From Cotesia glomerata (taxonomy: Eukaryota; Arthropoda; Insecta; Hymenoptera; Braconidae): DNA of 64,000 nt. The notes below the pieces were generated by a model, which ran no database searches, was not told the origin of the DNA, and saw only the letters and a program-made list of their open reading frames with translations. Made by a program: the position numbers and the translations under genes. This document shows positions 54,601-64,000 of the stretch, one piece after another. Position 1 is the first letter of the stretch, and each line of letters starts with the position of its first letter. The stretch lies in assembly GCF_020080835.1 (NCBI RefSeq), contig NC_058160.1:16665152-16729151 (forward strand), in the 5' to 3' direction.

Positions 54601-55455
54601 AGTCAGGGAACATAACAAGAAGTTTTCATAGCCAGATCTGAAAACTAGAGACTTGAAATTATAATTCACTTTTTTTTGCTGTACCATTATTTTCCTCAAA
54701 GTTACAGCTCGTTGAAAATCACCAAAAATCAAAAATTTTTTTTCATACCTCAATTTTTGTGACTAACGTATTGTAACATAATGATGGATCAAACTTATAC
54801 AGGGATGACACTGCAATTCGACGCTATGATTTGTTATTGTTTACTTAGATTCTATTAATAAGTTAAGACTAATGTTTTTGTATGCTTATTCGACTAAACT
54901 TGACCGATCAGTAAACACTGAAACTATTCGAAGATTTTACGTAGTCATTGAATGCGAATGTTATACTGATTGACAAATTTCGAGGACTGAAAGAGATTCT
55001 TTAGAAAAGGTACTTGAAAGTAGGGTTTTTTCTCGCTTGAGCTTGAAGCCGCGGTCTAGCAAAACTAAAAAACATAATATTTAAAAGCCCGTAAGATAAC
55101 CAATAAGATTACATGTGCAGCTTCGATGTGTTTTTGATTACATACATTGATGAATAGATTAAAGAATGTCGCTTGTATCAAGTCCAAATTGAGATAAATC
55201 TAAATTGTTGCTCAAAATTAATTGACTGCTTGCCAATTCACCCCTTCTATCACATTCGAAAAATTGATAGATTTTTATAATCTCTATGTGCATCACGGTT
55301 TTTTGATTAAGTTAAAAATCTGCCTTATACTTATTATGCAGAACATATTTATAGTCATAACGTGTCATTTTGTCTTGAATACACAGAAGGACTTCTAAGT
55401 ATTGCTGCTCAGTATACTTTGCCATAACTACTATGTAATCGTTATTTGACCAATA
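54601..55455. other. Intergenic DNA
   Basis: No gene or repeat with clear ends is visible. Several short open frames have no recognisable motif. Confidence 0.5.
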
Positions 55456-55772
55456 GTTCTTACTAGGGATGGGCAAATGAAAAAAATATATCGATAAATA
55501 TCGTATCGATATTTTTAAACAATATCGATTTATGCACAACAAAAATATTGATATTTCGATTTATCGATATTTTTACTTCGAGGTGCGATTACCCAAAAAA
55601 TAGTCGAATTACTGGAACGACAAAAAATATCAACATACATTTAGTTTTTTCAATTTAATTTATTTATTAAAAAAATATTTATGTATTTAAATATTATTAA
55701 TAAAATTAAGTTTTTAGCAATGTCAGAAAATGAAAATTTAAACAGCGGTTAGTAATCTGAATTTTATTCAAA

Positions 55773-58700
55773 CTAGTAATCATCTGGTATAGACATTAAA
55801 AGTACTCGCTCTTTAATATGCTCTCCAGTTAACCTGCTTCTATTATCTGGAACAGCTAAATTAACAGCCGAAGCAAGTCTTCCAGATGCTACAAAGGAAG
55901 CCTGACAAATCAAATATTTTAAAGCTATTTCAGATAGAACTGGTGTGAAATGGCGACAATTCACCCAAAATTCTATCGGGTCTGATTTTCGGTCGATTAA
56001 TGGTTGGTCCAAATATTATTTTAGTTCATTGGTTATGTTGATAGTGTCCCAACTGAATTTAAATTATATCTAGTCAATAAGGAGCTAAAAAGAGTTCAAT
56101 CCTACAAATATCTGGGATTGATCATTGATAGTAGACTAAAATGGGACTATCATACCAAAGATTTATTAACTAAGTTAAAATTTTTTACATATGTTTTCTA
56201 TAAACTTAGTTAATTTATGAATAGAAGGACTTTAAAAATAATTTACCATGCAATGATTGAAAGTATTATTAACTACGGATTAATTGCCTGGGGTGGTGCT
56301 TATAGTACCACTAGAAATTCTATAGTATCAACTCAAAATAGACTGATTCAAAAAATTATTATAGATGAAAATTGTAATGTTCTAAATATACAAAAAACTT
56401 TCATTGTGAACTCACTCATCTACTATTTCAATGATTGCAGGCACAAACTTTCAAATACTTTTTTCAATACTAGAAATAAATCAATCTCACTTCCTAAAAT
56501 TAATAAAAACATCACAAGTCAAAGTGCAAAATACACGGCCTTTAAATATTTTAATTTATTACCGAACGAATTGAAATATTTTGCCGGAACAACCAAATTA
56601 CTGAAAATAAGTCTAGTTCGATGGATAAAGCAATGTGACTTATGATTTTTCTCTAAACTACTATTATAAATTAATTATATATGTAAACTAGCTTTATTGA
56701 TTTGTATTTTAATTTATACCAGTCCTATGAACAGATGTTATGCATCTCTATAGGAGAGATATGTCATTTATTATATTATATTATATTTGATTATCTGTAA
56801 TATTTTCTGGTTTAATAAATAAATAAAATAAATAAAAAAAAATTGGAAATGCTGCCAGAGCTTGGAATTTCTGCTCTATTTGAACTAAGCGTTATTAATT
56901 TTTCATGCCTACACCAAATAGACGACGAGCTAGCTTGAGCTGGTCTTGGATCTCGAGATCGTTGTCCTCTTTGCCTATGCTCTGAGTGAATGTCATTGCT
57001 GAGTCTTGAAATAGCACTAGAGACAGCAAGTGGAGACGTAAAATAAAGACGTTTAAACCGTAGGTCTAATATAGTCGCCACCGAAAGAAAAGTATTTTTC
57101 TCAAGTGGAACGAGTTTTTCTTCGACTTTTTTAAGTAATACCTCTTTAACAATTTCTCCTAGAGTAGTCGATGGCGTTGATTAATCAGTAACTTGACGAA
57201 GTAAATTAGAAACAGGAATTGCCAAGCTTGACGTAACATAATATTCTCCACTGATCTCTTCAGTAGATTCTTTAAATGACCTAGAAGAGTAGTCAGGTCT
57301 CGAATTACTTTAAGCTGCGAAGTTGCTACCATATCAGGCGTATTCTTGTTAGTTTGGCTTTTAGTGGCTAAAATTTTAGCTATGATTCCTGACAATTTAA
57401 CAACGTTCCAACATATCTAAACACGAGTTCCATCTAGTGCTGACTGCTTGGATCAAAGTCAAAACTTCGCCTTCTTTTTTGCCGGAAGCTTGTAGCTCCG
57501 CTCGTAATTGGTCTGAAGCATTTACAGATTGTTTAAAAAATGTAATAATTTTTTTAACGTGATCACAAAGTGCTGAAAATGCTGGAATTTCCTTTAGTAC
57601 CCCATCAACAATAACGTTTAAACAATGAGCTAAACAGGGAATCCTATGATCTTTTCCTAAAAACAATGGCACTGCTGCAACCATATTCGCGCCACCATCT
57701 GTAGTGATCGATCTAATTTTACTTCTATCAATAGCAAACTCGTCGCAGATATCATTCCATGTTTTTGTGATGTACTGGGCTGTATGACTCTGAAAAAGAT
57801 ATATGTTCATCCGTTATATTGAATAGTATTACTCATTACCGATCAAAATTATTAAGAAGTGAAGTTTTTTTAATTAGTGATGTTTAAAAGTCCATCAGTT
57901 ATTATACCTGTGATAGTTTTTGCGCGCAAAGGTTTATACTCTGGATAGCAGACAAATTCTTTTCTTTGATGGTAACGATAAAGTGAACTGTCACTACCAA
58001 AAAAACTTCTTGTTGAATTAGTGATTGTGAGTATGTCACTGGTGAAATATAAGAAATTTGCCTCGACTAAAACTTTCATAAGGATCGCCTTCGTAGTATT
58101 ATATCTATTTTCAATTAAACCAGATACCTGAAATGAAAAACAAAGCAATTATCAAACTGTGAGTTTAATTAAAATATATAAGAAAATGTCATTCAATACT
58201 GTTTTTCTGGATGGAAGCTTATAGAGAGGACTAACAGTACGAATTAATTTTTGCAAACCACTTTTTTCCACACATAATCGTGGGAAATTGTCCTTACATA
58301 TCATATAAATTAATGCCTGAGTAATTTCATTATGTTTCTGTCCGCCTTCTAGAATATATACATAATTTTTAGTAATACTATAATCATTTAATAATATAGT
58401 ATGAGTCAGGTCTAATTAATCAATATTTTCGCAAATTGATATGATACTGAAATTGAGAGACATCTGATAATTTTTAGAATTTTTTTAACAAATAAATTAT
58501 AGCAAGAAAATTTTATTTGAAAACTTAATCTTTAGAAGCTCTAAAAATTATAAATGAGATTTTTATAAATAATTCTCTATGCCTAGTTTATTTTTCATGA
58601 AAAATCAAAAAATTGTCAAGTGTCTGCTAACTTCAGTTTCATAAATTGATTACAAAATATCAATAATAATTGTGAACGATGACTTTAAATTACCTTCAAA

Positions 58701-59190
58701 ACTTAAACTTCTCTCTAAGCAACTTTCAAGGGTGGATTGTTTTCTTCTTTTAGGTTCATAGTTGTGGGACTTAGTTTCTGCAGAATTCGAAGAATCGTCT
58801 GTGATATTTTGGTTCTGACTTGAACTTTTATTTCTTGACAACGTAACCTGAAAATAAAAAAATAGTTAAAAAAATCAACAAACTAAACATTAACTCATAA
58901 TCTTCTCGTTTTTGATCATAAGTTGGATGAATGTAATTTTTTATAGAATTTATGAGATAAACATCAACATCAGAATCATCATTGTCTATTGATGCAGTAA
59001 CTTCGTTCTTTTCCCAGATTTTTTCGTTGTTGAAAGGGTCTGATGCTTTAACATTTGCATATAAGCATTATAATGTTTTGTTTTAAATGAGTGGCTAAAT
59101 TTGTAGTATTTCCACACGTTGTATATTCTTTACCGCATAAATTACAAGAAACAAGTTGATTGTTTCCTTTTTATGTGAAAAAATTCCACA
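55773..59190 (-). pseudogene. hAT transposase, split by a LINE and decayed
   Basis: From the 5' side on the minus strand: a BED-type zinc finger near 59190-59050 (CNLCGKEYTTCG, then NLATHLK, frameshifted); a Ser/Asn-rich linker (58841-58650); ALIYMICKDNFPRLCVEKSG and LYKLPSRKTV (about 58320-58200); and the RNase H-like core with ITTDGGANM and CLAHCLNVIV (57700-57600) and VSTRWNSCLDML (about 57430). Then come VATILDLRFKRLYF (about 57080) and, beyond the LINE, the C-terminal dimerisation region with IEFWVN, LKYLICQASFVASGRL and NRSRLTGEHI (56012-55773). Introns probably separate some blocks. Stops and frameshifts are present near 59090 and 57395. Confidence 0.88.
56040..56838 (+). mobile_element. 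5'-truncated LINE inserted in the hAT transposase
   Basis: Opposite in strand to the hAT gene. It carries the RT C-terminal part YKYLGLIIDSRLKWDYH, IINYGLIAWGGAY and, at the end, NLLPNELKYF to the stop at 56643. It finishes in an A-rich tail (AAATAAATAAAATAAATAAA). One stop at about 56212 splits the frame. Jockey/CR1-type is likely. Confidence 0.8.
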
Positions 59191-59646
59191 CCGCAGACAT
59201 TTTCAAGCTAAACAATAACAATTAAAAAATAAAAACACACAATGAACCACGCCGCGTAAAGTAACTTGCCGCCAATAAACTGTCACTGTCACTTACGTAC
59301 ACTACACACACAACCTTATACCAACTGTGGTTGGCTCTCTTACATATAGAGGTAGCACTTATAGTAAAGCTCACGCGCTCTAGTCTACTCTTAAACGTAT
59401 ACTTACTTGTATATGTAATTAATTTATTAATTTATACTTAGAACGAGTAAAATATTATGACAGTAAGTGGAATAGATAATAAAATATTATGAAGATCTTG
59501 AAAAAATATTGAATTTGATACTCGAAAATAAATATCGATCATCGATACTTCAAGATAAAAAAAATCGACGATATTTATCGATTATTTTTTGAAAAAATAT
59601 CGATAGTTTAATATATCGATATTTTATGCCCTTCCCTAGTTCTTAC

Positions 59647-59934
59647 AAATACTTTTATCGCGTAAACTGTGGACTATAGAAATAATTATCTCCTAGCATC
59701 GACCGAAAGTGATGCATATTGTATCGTCTCCAAAAATACAAAAACTTTGTCTGTTATAGATTTCAATACTCATAATATTCATCACTAAATTTCGTATAAC
59801 CTTACGACACTAACTCTCGGACCCATCAATAAGTTCTTGAGATCCAATTTTTTAGTTCAAAATGCAGTTTTTAAATTTTAATATTTTTCTCATGTGTCTA
59901 TTGATTATTTCAAAGAAAACCTTCTTTATTTTAG
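59647..59934. other. Probable intron upstream of the PKC exon
   Basis: AT-rich sequence that ends in a pyrimidine-rich tract and TTTTAG directly before the PKC exon. No other feature is seen. Confidence 0.5.
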
Positions 59935-60189
59935 ATAATCAATGGTTCCAAATATAATCAGTCTGTCGATTGGTGGTCATATGGAGTTTTACTGTATGAA
60001 ATGTTGACGGCACAATCACCATTTTCGGGATGTGATGAAGACGAACTGTTTTGGAGCATTTGTAATGAGCGTCCATCTATTCCCAAGTATCTAAGCCAAG
60101 ATTCAATCGACATTCTACTGTGTTTATTGGAAAAAGATGCTGGAAAGCGGCTACCCGGACATGAGGTGCAAAATCACCCTTTTTTCTCA
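59935..60189 (+). CDS. Novel-type protein kinase C (delta-like), one internal exon
   Basis: An 85-codon open frame is bordered by TTTTAG and GTAAGA, both good splice sites. It encodes KYNQSVDWWSYGVLLYEMLT (kinase subdomain IX, with the conserved Asp-Trp-Trp-Ser), SPFSGCDEDELFWSICNERP and CLLEKDAGKRLPG, and ends HPFFS, just before the C-terminal tail. It is free of stops. The residues agree best with PKC delta/theta. The next exon is not in the window, and the region is full of mobile elements. It is either one exon of a live host gene with large introns or a recently captured fragment. The other PKC domains are not visible. Confidence 0.85.
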
Positions 60190-60337
60190 GTAAGAAAACT
60201 TTTAACTTTAATTATTTACTTTATTCAGCTACCAAGATTGTTAAAAATTCACTTTAATTGGTCATCATTGAAACTGATATTGGGATTAATCAATTATTGT
60301 AAGTTTTAGTAACCTTGATAAAAAATCTAGAAAACGG
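60190..60337. other. Probable intron downstream of the PKC exon
   Basis: AT-rich sequence following a consensus donor. Nothing else is visible. Confidence 0.5.
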
Positions 60338-60480
60338 TTGACCCTGCAGGCCATCTCTGGAACTTCCCGCTTTATAAGAATTCTAAACGCATGAGCGGTT
60401 TTCAAGCTCGAAAACATAGCTTTTATACTTCTTTGAGCTCTTCGAGCTCGACAATCTAGTCGTTGTTAGAGATACATTTT
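60338..60480 (-). repeat. Dispersed repeat family F, copy F5
   Basis: Starts GGTTGACCCTGCAGGCCATC, the reverse of the terminal signature of F1 and F2, and includes the GAGCTCTTCGAGCTC motif of F1. It marks the left side of the Polinton remnant. Confidence 0.65.
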
Positions 60481-60671
60481 TCACAATTATCAAATGCGAT
60501 ATCTTTCTATAGATTATTCACAAGAATCAATCGTTTTCGATAGGGTTTACAGCATTCAAAGCAGTTTTTCAAGCCGAAAAAAATTATTTATTAGCTACTA
60601 AACGATTTGACGTAAGTAATTGAAGTTTCATGGGAAAAAATACTTTTTTTTGGATTTTTAAAAATTAATAT

Positions 60672-61078
60672 TTAACTAAACATCTCAGAAACAAATTGAC
60701 CGATTTCGACGAGAAATGTCAAGTATAACCCTTTACCTAAAGTTATTGCTTCCATAGTCTTATTATGACGTTTACTTTCATCCAGCTCTCGTTTAGCTGA
60801 TTTAGCTGCATTTACAGTACGAACGATTGCTGCCACACCTCCACTTAAACCACCTACAGCACTAAGTGCTGCAAACGCTGGGATTAGAAATGGTAGCACT
60901 CCACCAATTTTTGATGGTACTGGTAGTATCCGTGGTAACTTAACATTTTATTTACCACCAGCTTCCTTAACAACTTTTTAAGCTGCATCTAAAGTTGATG
61001 TAGTCGGTTCAATACTTTTAATTATCGATTTTTTAGCTGAACTAATAATTTTTCGTACTTATTTAGGTTACGGCCTCT
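60672..61078 (-). pseudogene. Polinton hydrophobic (capsid-associated-like) protein
   Basis: The C-terminal half (60899-60672) is open and reads PFLIPAFAALSAVGGLSGGV followed by AKSAKRELDESKRHNKTMEA and LGKGLYLTF. An upstream continuation in the same frame (IISSAKKSIIKSIEPTTS, then KLPRILPVPSKIGGV) has two stops. The Gly/Ala-rich hydrophobic stretch followed by a Lys/Arg helix and KGLYL is a recurrent Polinton protein of presumed minor capsid role. The family role is inference, and the gene is broken. Confidence 0.7.
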
Positions 61079-61198
61079 GATTTTTTTCTTTCAATTCTTT
61101 TTATCAAGTCTCCTTTTCATTCCATCTCCGTTACATTTTGTTTTTTTCTTTAAATTTTTATTCTTTTTTAAGTTTTTATTTTGCATACTTCTCATCGT

Positions 61199-61534
61199 CT
61201 AGTTAACACCCCACGTGACAGCTTTCTCACCAATACTAGCATCTTTTGCGTGAAGACGTAGTGCAGCCTGTTCTGCCAGCTTCTTATCAGCTTCATGATA
61301 TGCCTGCATGTTACCCTTATTTTTTGAATAAGCAATATCATGCTCTTTATACGCTTTATCTAGTGGGTTTATTCCTGGATCTCCTCGAGCTAGTCTCTTT
61401 GATAATTTTGTGCCAGGCCCACAATACTGATATCTTGCTGCATATGATTCTATTGGTAGTTTATTGATAATACCATTAACAACACCCCTACCACGCTTAA
61501 TTTTAGCTTTGACAGTACCTCTGTTCTTCTCTAT
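61199..61534 (-). pseudogene. Polinton phospholipase A2-like protein (parvovirus VP1-type)
   Basis: This minus-strand frame of 111 residues reads IINKLPIESYAARYQYCGPG, RLARGDPGINPLDKAYKEHD with IAYSKNKG, and DASIGEKAVTWGVN before TAG. YCGPG is the calcium-binding loop and HDIAY holds the catalytic His-Asp pair of the PLA2-like domain shared by parvovirus capsids and Polintons. Such enzymes help particles cross membranes. The usual start is replaced by ATA at 61532-61534, so initiation may be lost, although the rest is open. It diverges from the ATPase gene across about 120 bp. Confidence 0.8.
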
Positions 61535-61656
61535 GCTTAATCACTCACTGACTCAAATTATATAAATACGTGATATTTATGGTCAAACTGGTGAGTTATG
61601 GTTTGAATGTCACTCTGGTAGCATTAATTAGTATCTACAGAAAATCAAGATGAAGT

Positions 61657-62372
61657 TTGAAAAACAAAGGTGATGAAAAAAAAGTTCAAAAGCGACATGT
61701 AGCGCTCTTACCAAATACTGTCAGAGCAATTATCTGTGGACCATTAAATTGTGGAAAGACTAACGCTCTTTTAGCTCTAGTCACTCATCCTAACGGTTTG
61801 AGATTCGAGAATATTTATGTTTATTCTAAATCCTTAAACCAACCAAAGTCTGTTTTTGGAATCTATATTAAAACCTGTGGAGGAGGTAGGTTATCACCCA
61901 TTCAGTGATCATGAATCAGTTATCAATCCGGATGAGGCTCAATCAAACTCACTCATGATATTCGATGATGTAGCTTGCGAGAAACAGGATCATATCAGAG
62001 CTTATTTTTGTATGGGGCGACATAAAAATATCGATAGTTTCTATCTATCACAAACCTATTCGAAGATTCCAAAACATTTGATTAGAGATAATACCAACTT
62101 TTTATTTTTTTTTCGTCAAGATGAAATGAACTTAAAAAATATTTACGATGATCATGGAAATACTGATATGCCTTATAATGAATTCAGAAGCTTATGTTCA
62201 GCATTGTGGAAATAATAACAACAGTGGTAATAAGCATGGATTCGTGGTGGTTGAAAAAGATAGTGAAGTAAATAATGGTCGTTATAGAAAAGGTTTTGAC
62301 TGTTTCATAAGTATAAATGAGATGATTATATATAAAATTGGACAGTTGTATCGTGCTTTCAAGTGTGAAAAC
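61657..62372 (+). pseudogene. Polinton DNA-packaging ATPase (FtsK/HerA type), frameshifted
   Basis: The N-terminal frame has AIICGPLNCGKTNALLALV, the Walker A P-loop. After a frameshift near 61870 comes the next block, SLMIFDDVACEKQDHIRAYF (Walker B), with FYLSQTYSKIPKHLIRDNTN. Another shift near 62205 leads to KHGFVVVEKDSEVNNGRYRK at the C-terminus. This ATPase pumps the element's DNA into particles in Polinton-like viruses. All motifs remain, but two frameshifts prevent a full protein. A GTG or an upstream start is possible for the first residues. Confidence 0.85.
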
Positions 62373-63322
62373 ATGGCATACAAAAATATTTCCCAACAGA
62401 CTGAGATGCTGAATCAAATATCCAAAGTTAGTGATGCAATCAGACGAAAATGTAAAATATTGAAAATTGGGAGGGGTTCTTCTGAACAAGCAGCAAATGA
62501 AGCATTTAAACGAATCGTAACACCATTAAGTTGAAAACTCTAAAGCTATAAATTATGAAATTAAACAGAAGGTGAAAGAGGACTCACAAAATTATTGTTT
62601 AAATAAACCTGAAATAAGTGAATATCAAACGTTCTACAGTGATACCTCTCAATTATCAACTGAACATTCTGATTTAGATCAATCAAGCATAATAAATAAA
62701 ACTCTTATGCACCCATCATCTTCTGGAATGACCAGTACACCTATAAAAGAGCGAGATTCTGTATCACAATATGTATCAGGGTTGATAAGACACAAAAATC
62801 CTAGAGGATAAGACACTAGAATCGGGATTCGACGAAGAGGCCAACAGCTTTTTATGGGTGATTCACCAGTGCAGTTTCATGAAAATAATACTTTGATTGT
62901 GAAAAACAAAACTATTTCATTAACTCCAGGACTGATTAAGTTGATATTCAAGAGTGATTCTCTAGAGCGTCTTATGAATGAAAGCGATTTGAAAGTTTAC
63001 AAAGATCTAGTCCTATCAACGAATACACATAGAAAGCATTACGAGCCGGACCGAAGTCTTTACACTGAAAAGTCTATCAAATATACTAAATATGTATATA
63101 TCTAAGCTAACTCAGTCATCGATAGAGGGTCATGGGTTACCTAACTTCATGACTGCTTCAAGAAAACGGAAAAATATTGATTATGTTTACTGGGATGATC
63201 CTAATGAGCTTGTTGATAGATTACGATTACTTATGGCATCTCAAGCAGCCGGTAATTCTAGTCACTCTAACAAAATAATATTAATTATTGAGAAATTGCG
63301 AGAAGCTCAGATTATTTATTAA
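62373..63322 (+). pseudogene. Polinton conserved protein with WDDPNELVDRLRLL motif
   Basis: It starts at ATG 62373 (MAYKNISQQTEML, a helical region, then SSEQAANEAFKRIVTPL). A shift near 62530 leads to a Ser/Thr-rich acidic middle, a stop at 62809-62811, and then FHENNTLIVKNKTISLTPGL with IKLIFKSDSLERLM. A last shift near 63095 gives VYWDDPNELVDRLRLLMASQ and AAGNSSHSNKI to the stop at 63322. This is a recurrent protein of animal Polintons whose function I do not know. Four breaks by my reading make it a pseudogene. Confidence 0.78.
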
Positions 63323-63381
63323 AGTTTTCTTTATAATATCATCATTTACAAGTAAACCGTCAAGTCAAGTGGATCATAAGA

Positions 63382-63912
63382 ATGGTGATTGATATATTTG
63401 GACGTACGTGATCATCTAAAAATGGCATTCAGTATAATAAAGGTATCCTGGGCGCACCAGGAGTTGGTTTTAAGTTAACTAGTGATGGCCATTTTAATTT
63501 GGAAGGAAAAAGAATGTGTAATGTTGCTGAACCTATAGTTAAAAATGATGTTATATTATCTACCATGCATTCAATTGTCAATCGGGAGATAGCAAAGCTT
63601 AAAACTATAACACACCAAAATAAAAAACGTATTGCTGATCTTGAATCCAGGGGTCTCAAAGATGTTGATGTAGTTGATGTTACAATAGGAGCTGAGAATG
63701 ATAAGTCTTTTAAACCAATTACCGTAATAAATAACATCATTCACGAATCGGAAGCTAAAGTGAACACATTGAATAATATTACTAATAATCAAGAATATAA
63801 GATAAATAAATTGGAAAGTCGTCTTAGTTCAATAATAAAGTCATTGTTGCGTGATGAGGAAAAGATAAAAGAAAACGCAAAAAAGATATCTGAAATTGCT
63901 AAAAATGGTTAA
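63382..63912 (+). pseudogene. Polinton fibre-like coiled-coil protein, one stop
   Basis: It begins MVIDIFGRT, followed by TGA at 63409-63411. The frame then stays open for about 165 residues: KGILGAPGVGFKLTSDGHFN, NVAEPIVKNDVIL, and several heptad-rich helices (IAKLKTITHQNKKRIADLES, then a second one near the end). A short N-terminal glycine-rich motif followed by coiled coil resembles a structural or attachment protein of Polintons. The stop overlaps the start of the next gene. Confidence 0.7.
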
Positions 63913-64000
63913 TAAAAAAGAAGTTATTGCTAAAGAGCTTCACCAATTAGCTCGAAGAAATTATCCCCGGCGTCATGTTTACGTGGGATACGTGGGATTG
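63905..64000 (+). CDS. Start of Polinton integrase-like gene (cut by window end)
   Basis: ATG at 63905 opens a frame of 32 codons to the end of the window, overlapping the previous gene by eight bases. It reads KELHQLARRNYPRRHVYV, which matches the segment before the catalytic core of Polinton retroviral-type integrases. No catalytic residue is inside the window. A 9-bp direct repeat, TACGTGGGA, at 63979-63996 could reflect a small insertion in the frame. Confidence 0.55.
   Translation, partial: MVNKKEVIAKELHQLARRNYPRRHVYVGYVGL

Larger units (their letters stand above)
55464..59638. mobile_element. hAT DNA transposon, 4175 bp, defective
   Basis: Perfect 8-bp duplications GTTCTTAC (55456-55463 and 59639-59646) flank ends TAGGGATGGGC and GCCCTTCCCTA, as expected for hAT. 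Subterminal regions are rich in ATCGATAT motifs on both sides. A transposase gene lies on the minus strand, and a LINE fragment is inserted in it. Confidence 0.92.
60672..64000. mobile_element. Polinton/Maverick, partial and decayed
   Basis: Six neighbouring gene remnants of the Polinton set lie here: a hydrophobic protein and a phospholipase A2-like protein on the minus strand, and an FtsK/HerA-type packaging ATPase, two structural-type proteins and an integrase start on the plus strand. No terminal repeat is visible on the left, and the element runs out of the window on the right, so the polymerase, capsid and protease genes may lie beyond it. Most frames have stops or shifts. Confidence 0.85.

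Overview
The window is animal nuclear DNA and contains no bacterial or plasmid features. It is very AT-rich, uses short GT-AG introns, and is made almost entirely of transposable elements nested in one another. An env-bearing Gypsy-type LTR element, R1-clade retrotransposons, insect-type Helitrons and a Polinton suggest an insect. A hymenopteran such as a parasitoid wasp is my best guess, by inference only. The only host-derived coding pieces I recognise are the C-terminal two thirds of a histone H2B (25052-25291) and one intact exon of a novel-type protein kinase C (59935-60189).

Layout. 1-6.3 kb: a tRNA-like repeat, a MITE, an R1 3' end, and a long-inverted-repeat element holding a broken Helitron. 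6.35-19.1 kb: four Helitrons head to tail, namely A (autonomous type, OTU plus Rep/helicase, broken), B, D1 and C. B and C look like deletion derivatives of A; D1 is a related subfamily. 19.1-24.35 kb: a 5.2-kb element with about 600-bp terminal inverted repeats and a four-exon transposase-like gene of a family I cannot name. 24.4-27.4 kb: Helitron D2, which contains the H2B fragment and a tRNA-like repeat. 27.4-31.8 kb: repeats, a piggyBac-type MITE and a P-element (THAP9-like) pseudogene. 31.83-34.81 kb: a complete-looking MULE with a perfect 9-bp target duplication inside a tRNA-like repeat. 35.0-40.2 kb: Helitron D4 and D3 copies and LINE fragments. 41.73-52.98 kb: an 11.25-kb Gypsy/errantivirus-like provirus with LTRs, tRNA-Leu primer site, gag, a -1 slippery heptamer, two successive protease-like domains, RT, integrase and an F-type env. 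It is defective in gag, pol and env. 53-60 kb: MULE and R1 remnants, a hAT transposon with an 8-bp duplication and a LINE inside it, then the PKC exon. 60.6 kb to the end: the left part of a decayed Polinton/Maverick (phospholipase A2-like protein, hydrophobic capsid-associated protein, packaging ATPase, two structural-type proteins and the start of an integrase).

The genes do not form a pathway. Each belongs to a mobile element, and most carry stops or frameshifts. The MULE transposase reads through intact, and the unclassified 5.2-kb element has only one visible frameshift. All coordinates and motif calls were read by eye from the sequence; element boundaries without a target duplication are approximate.
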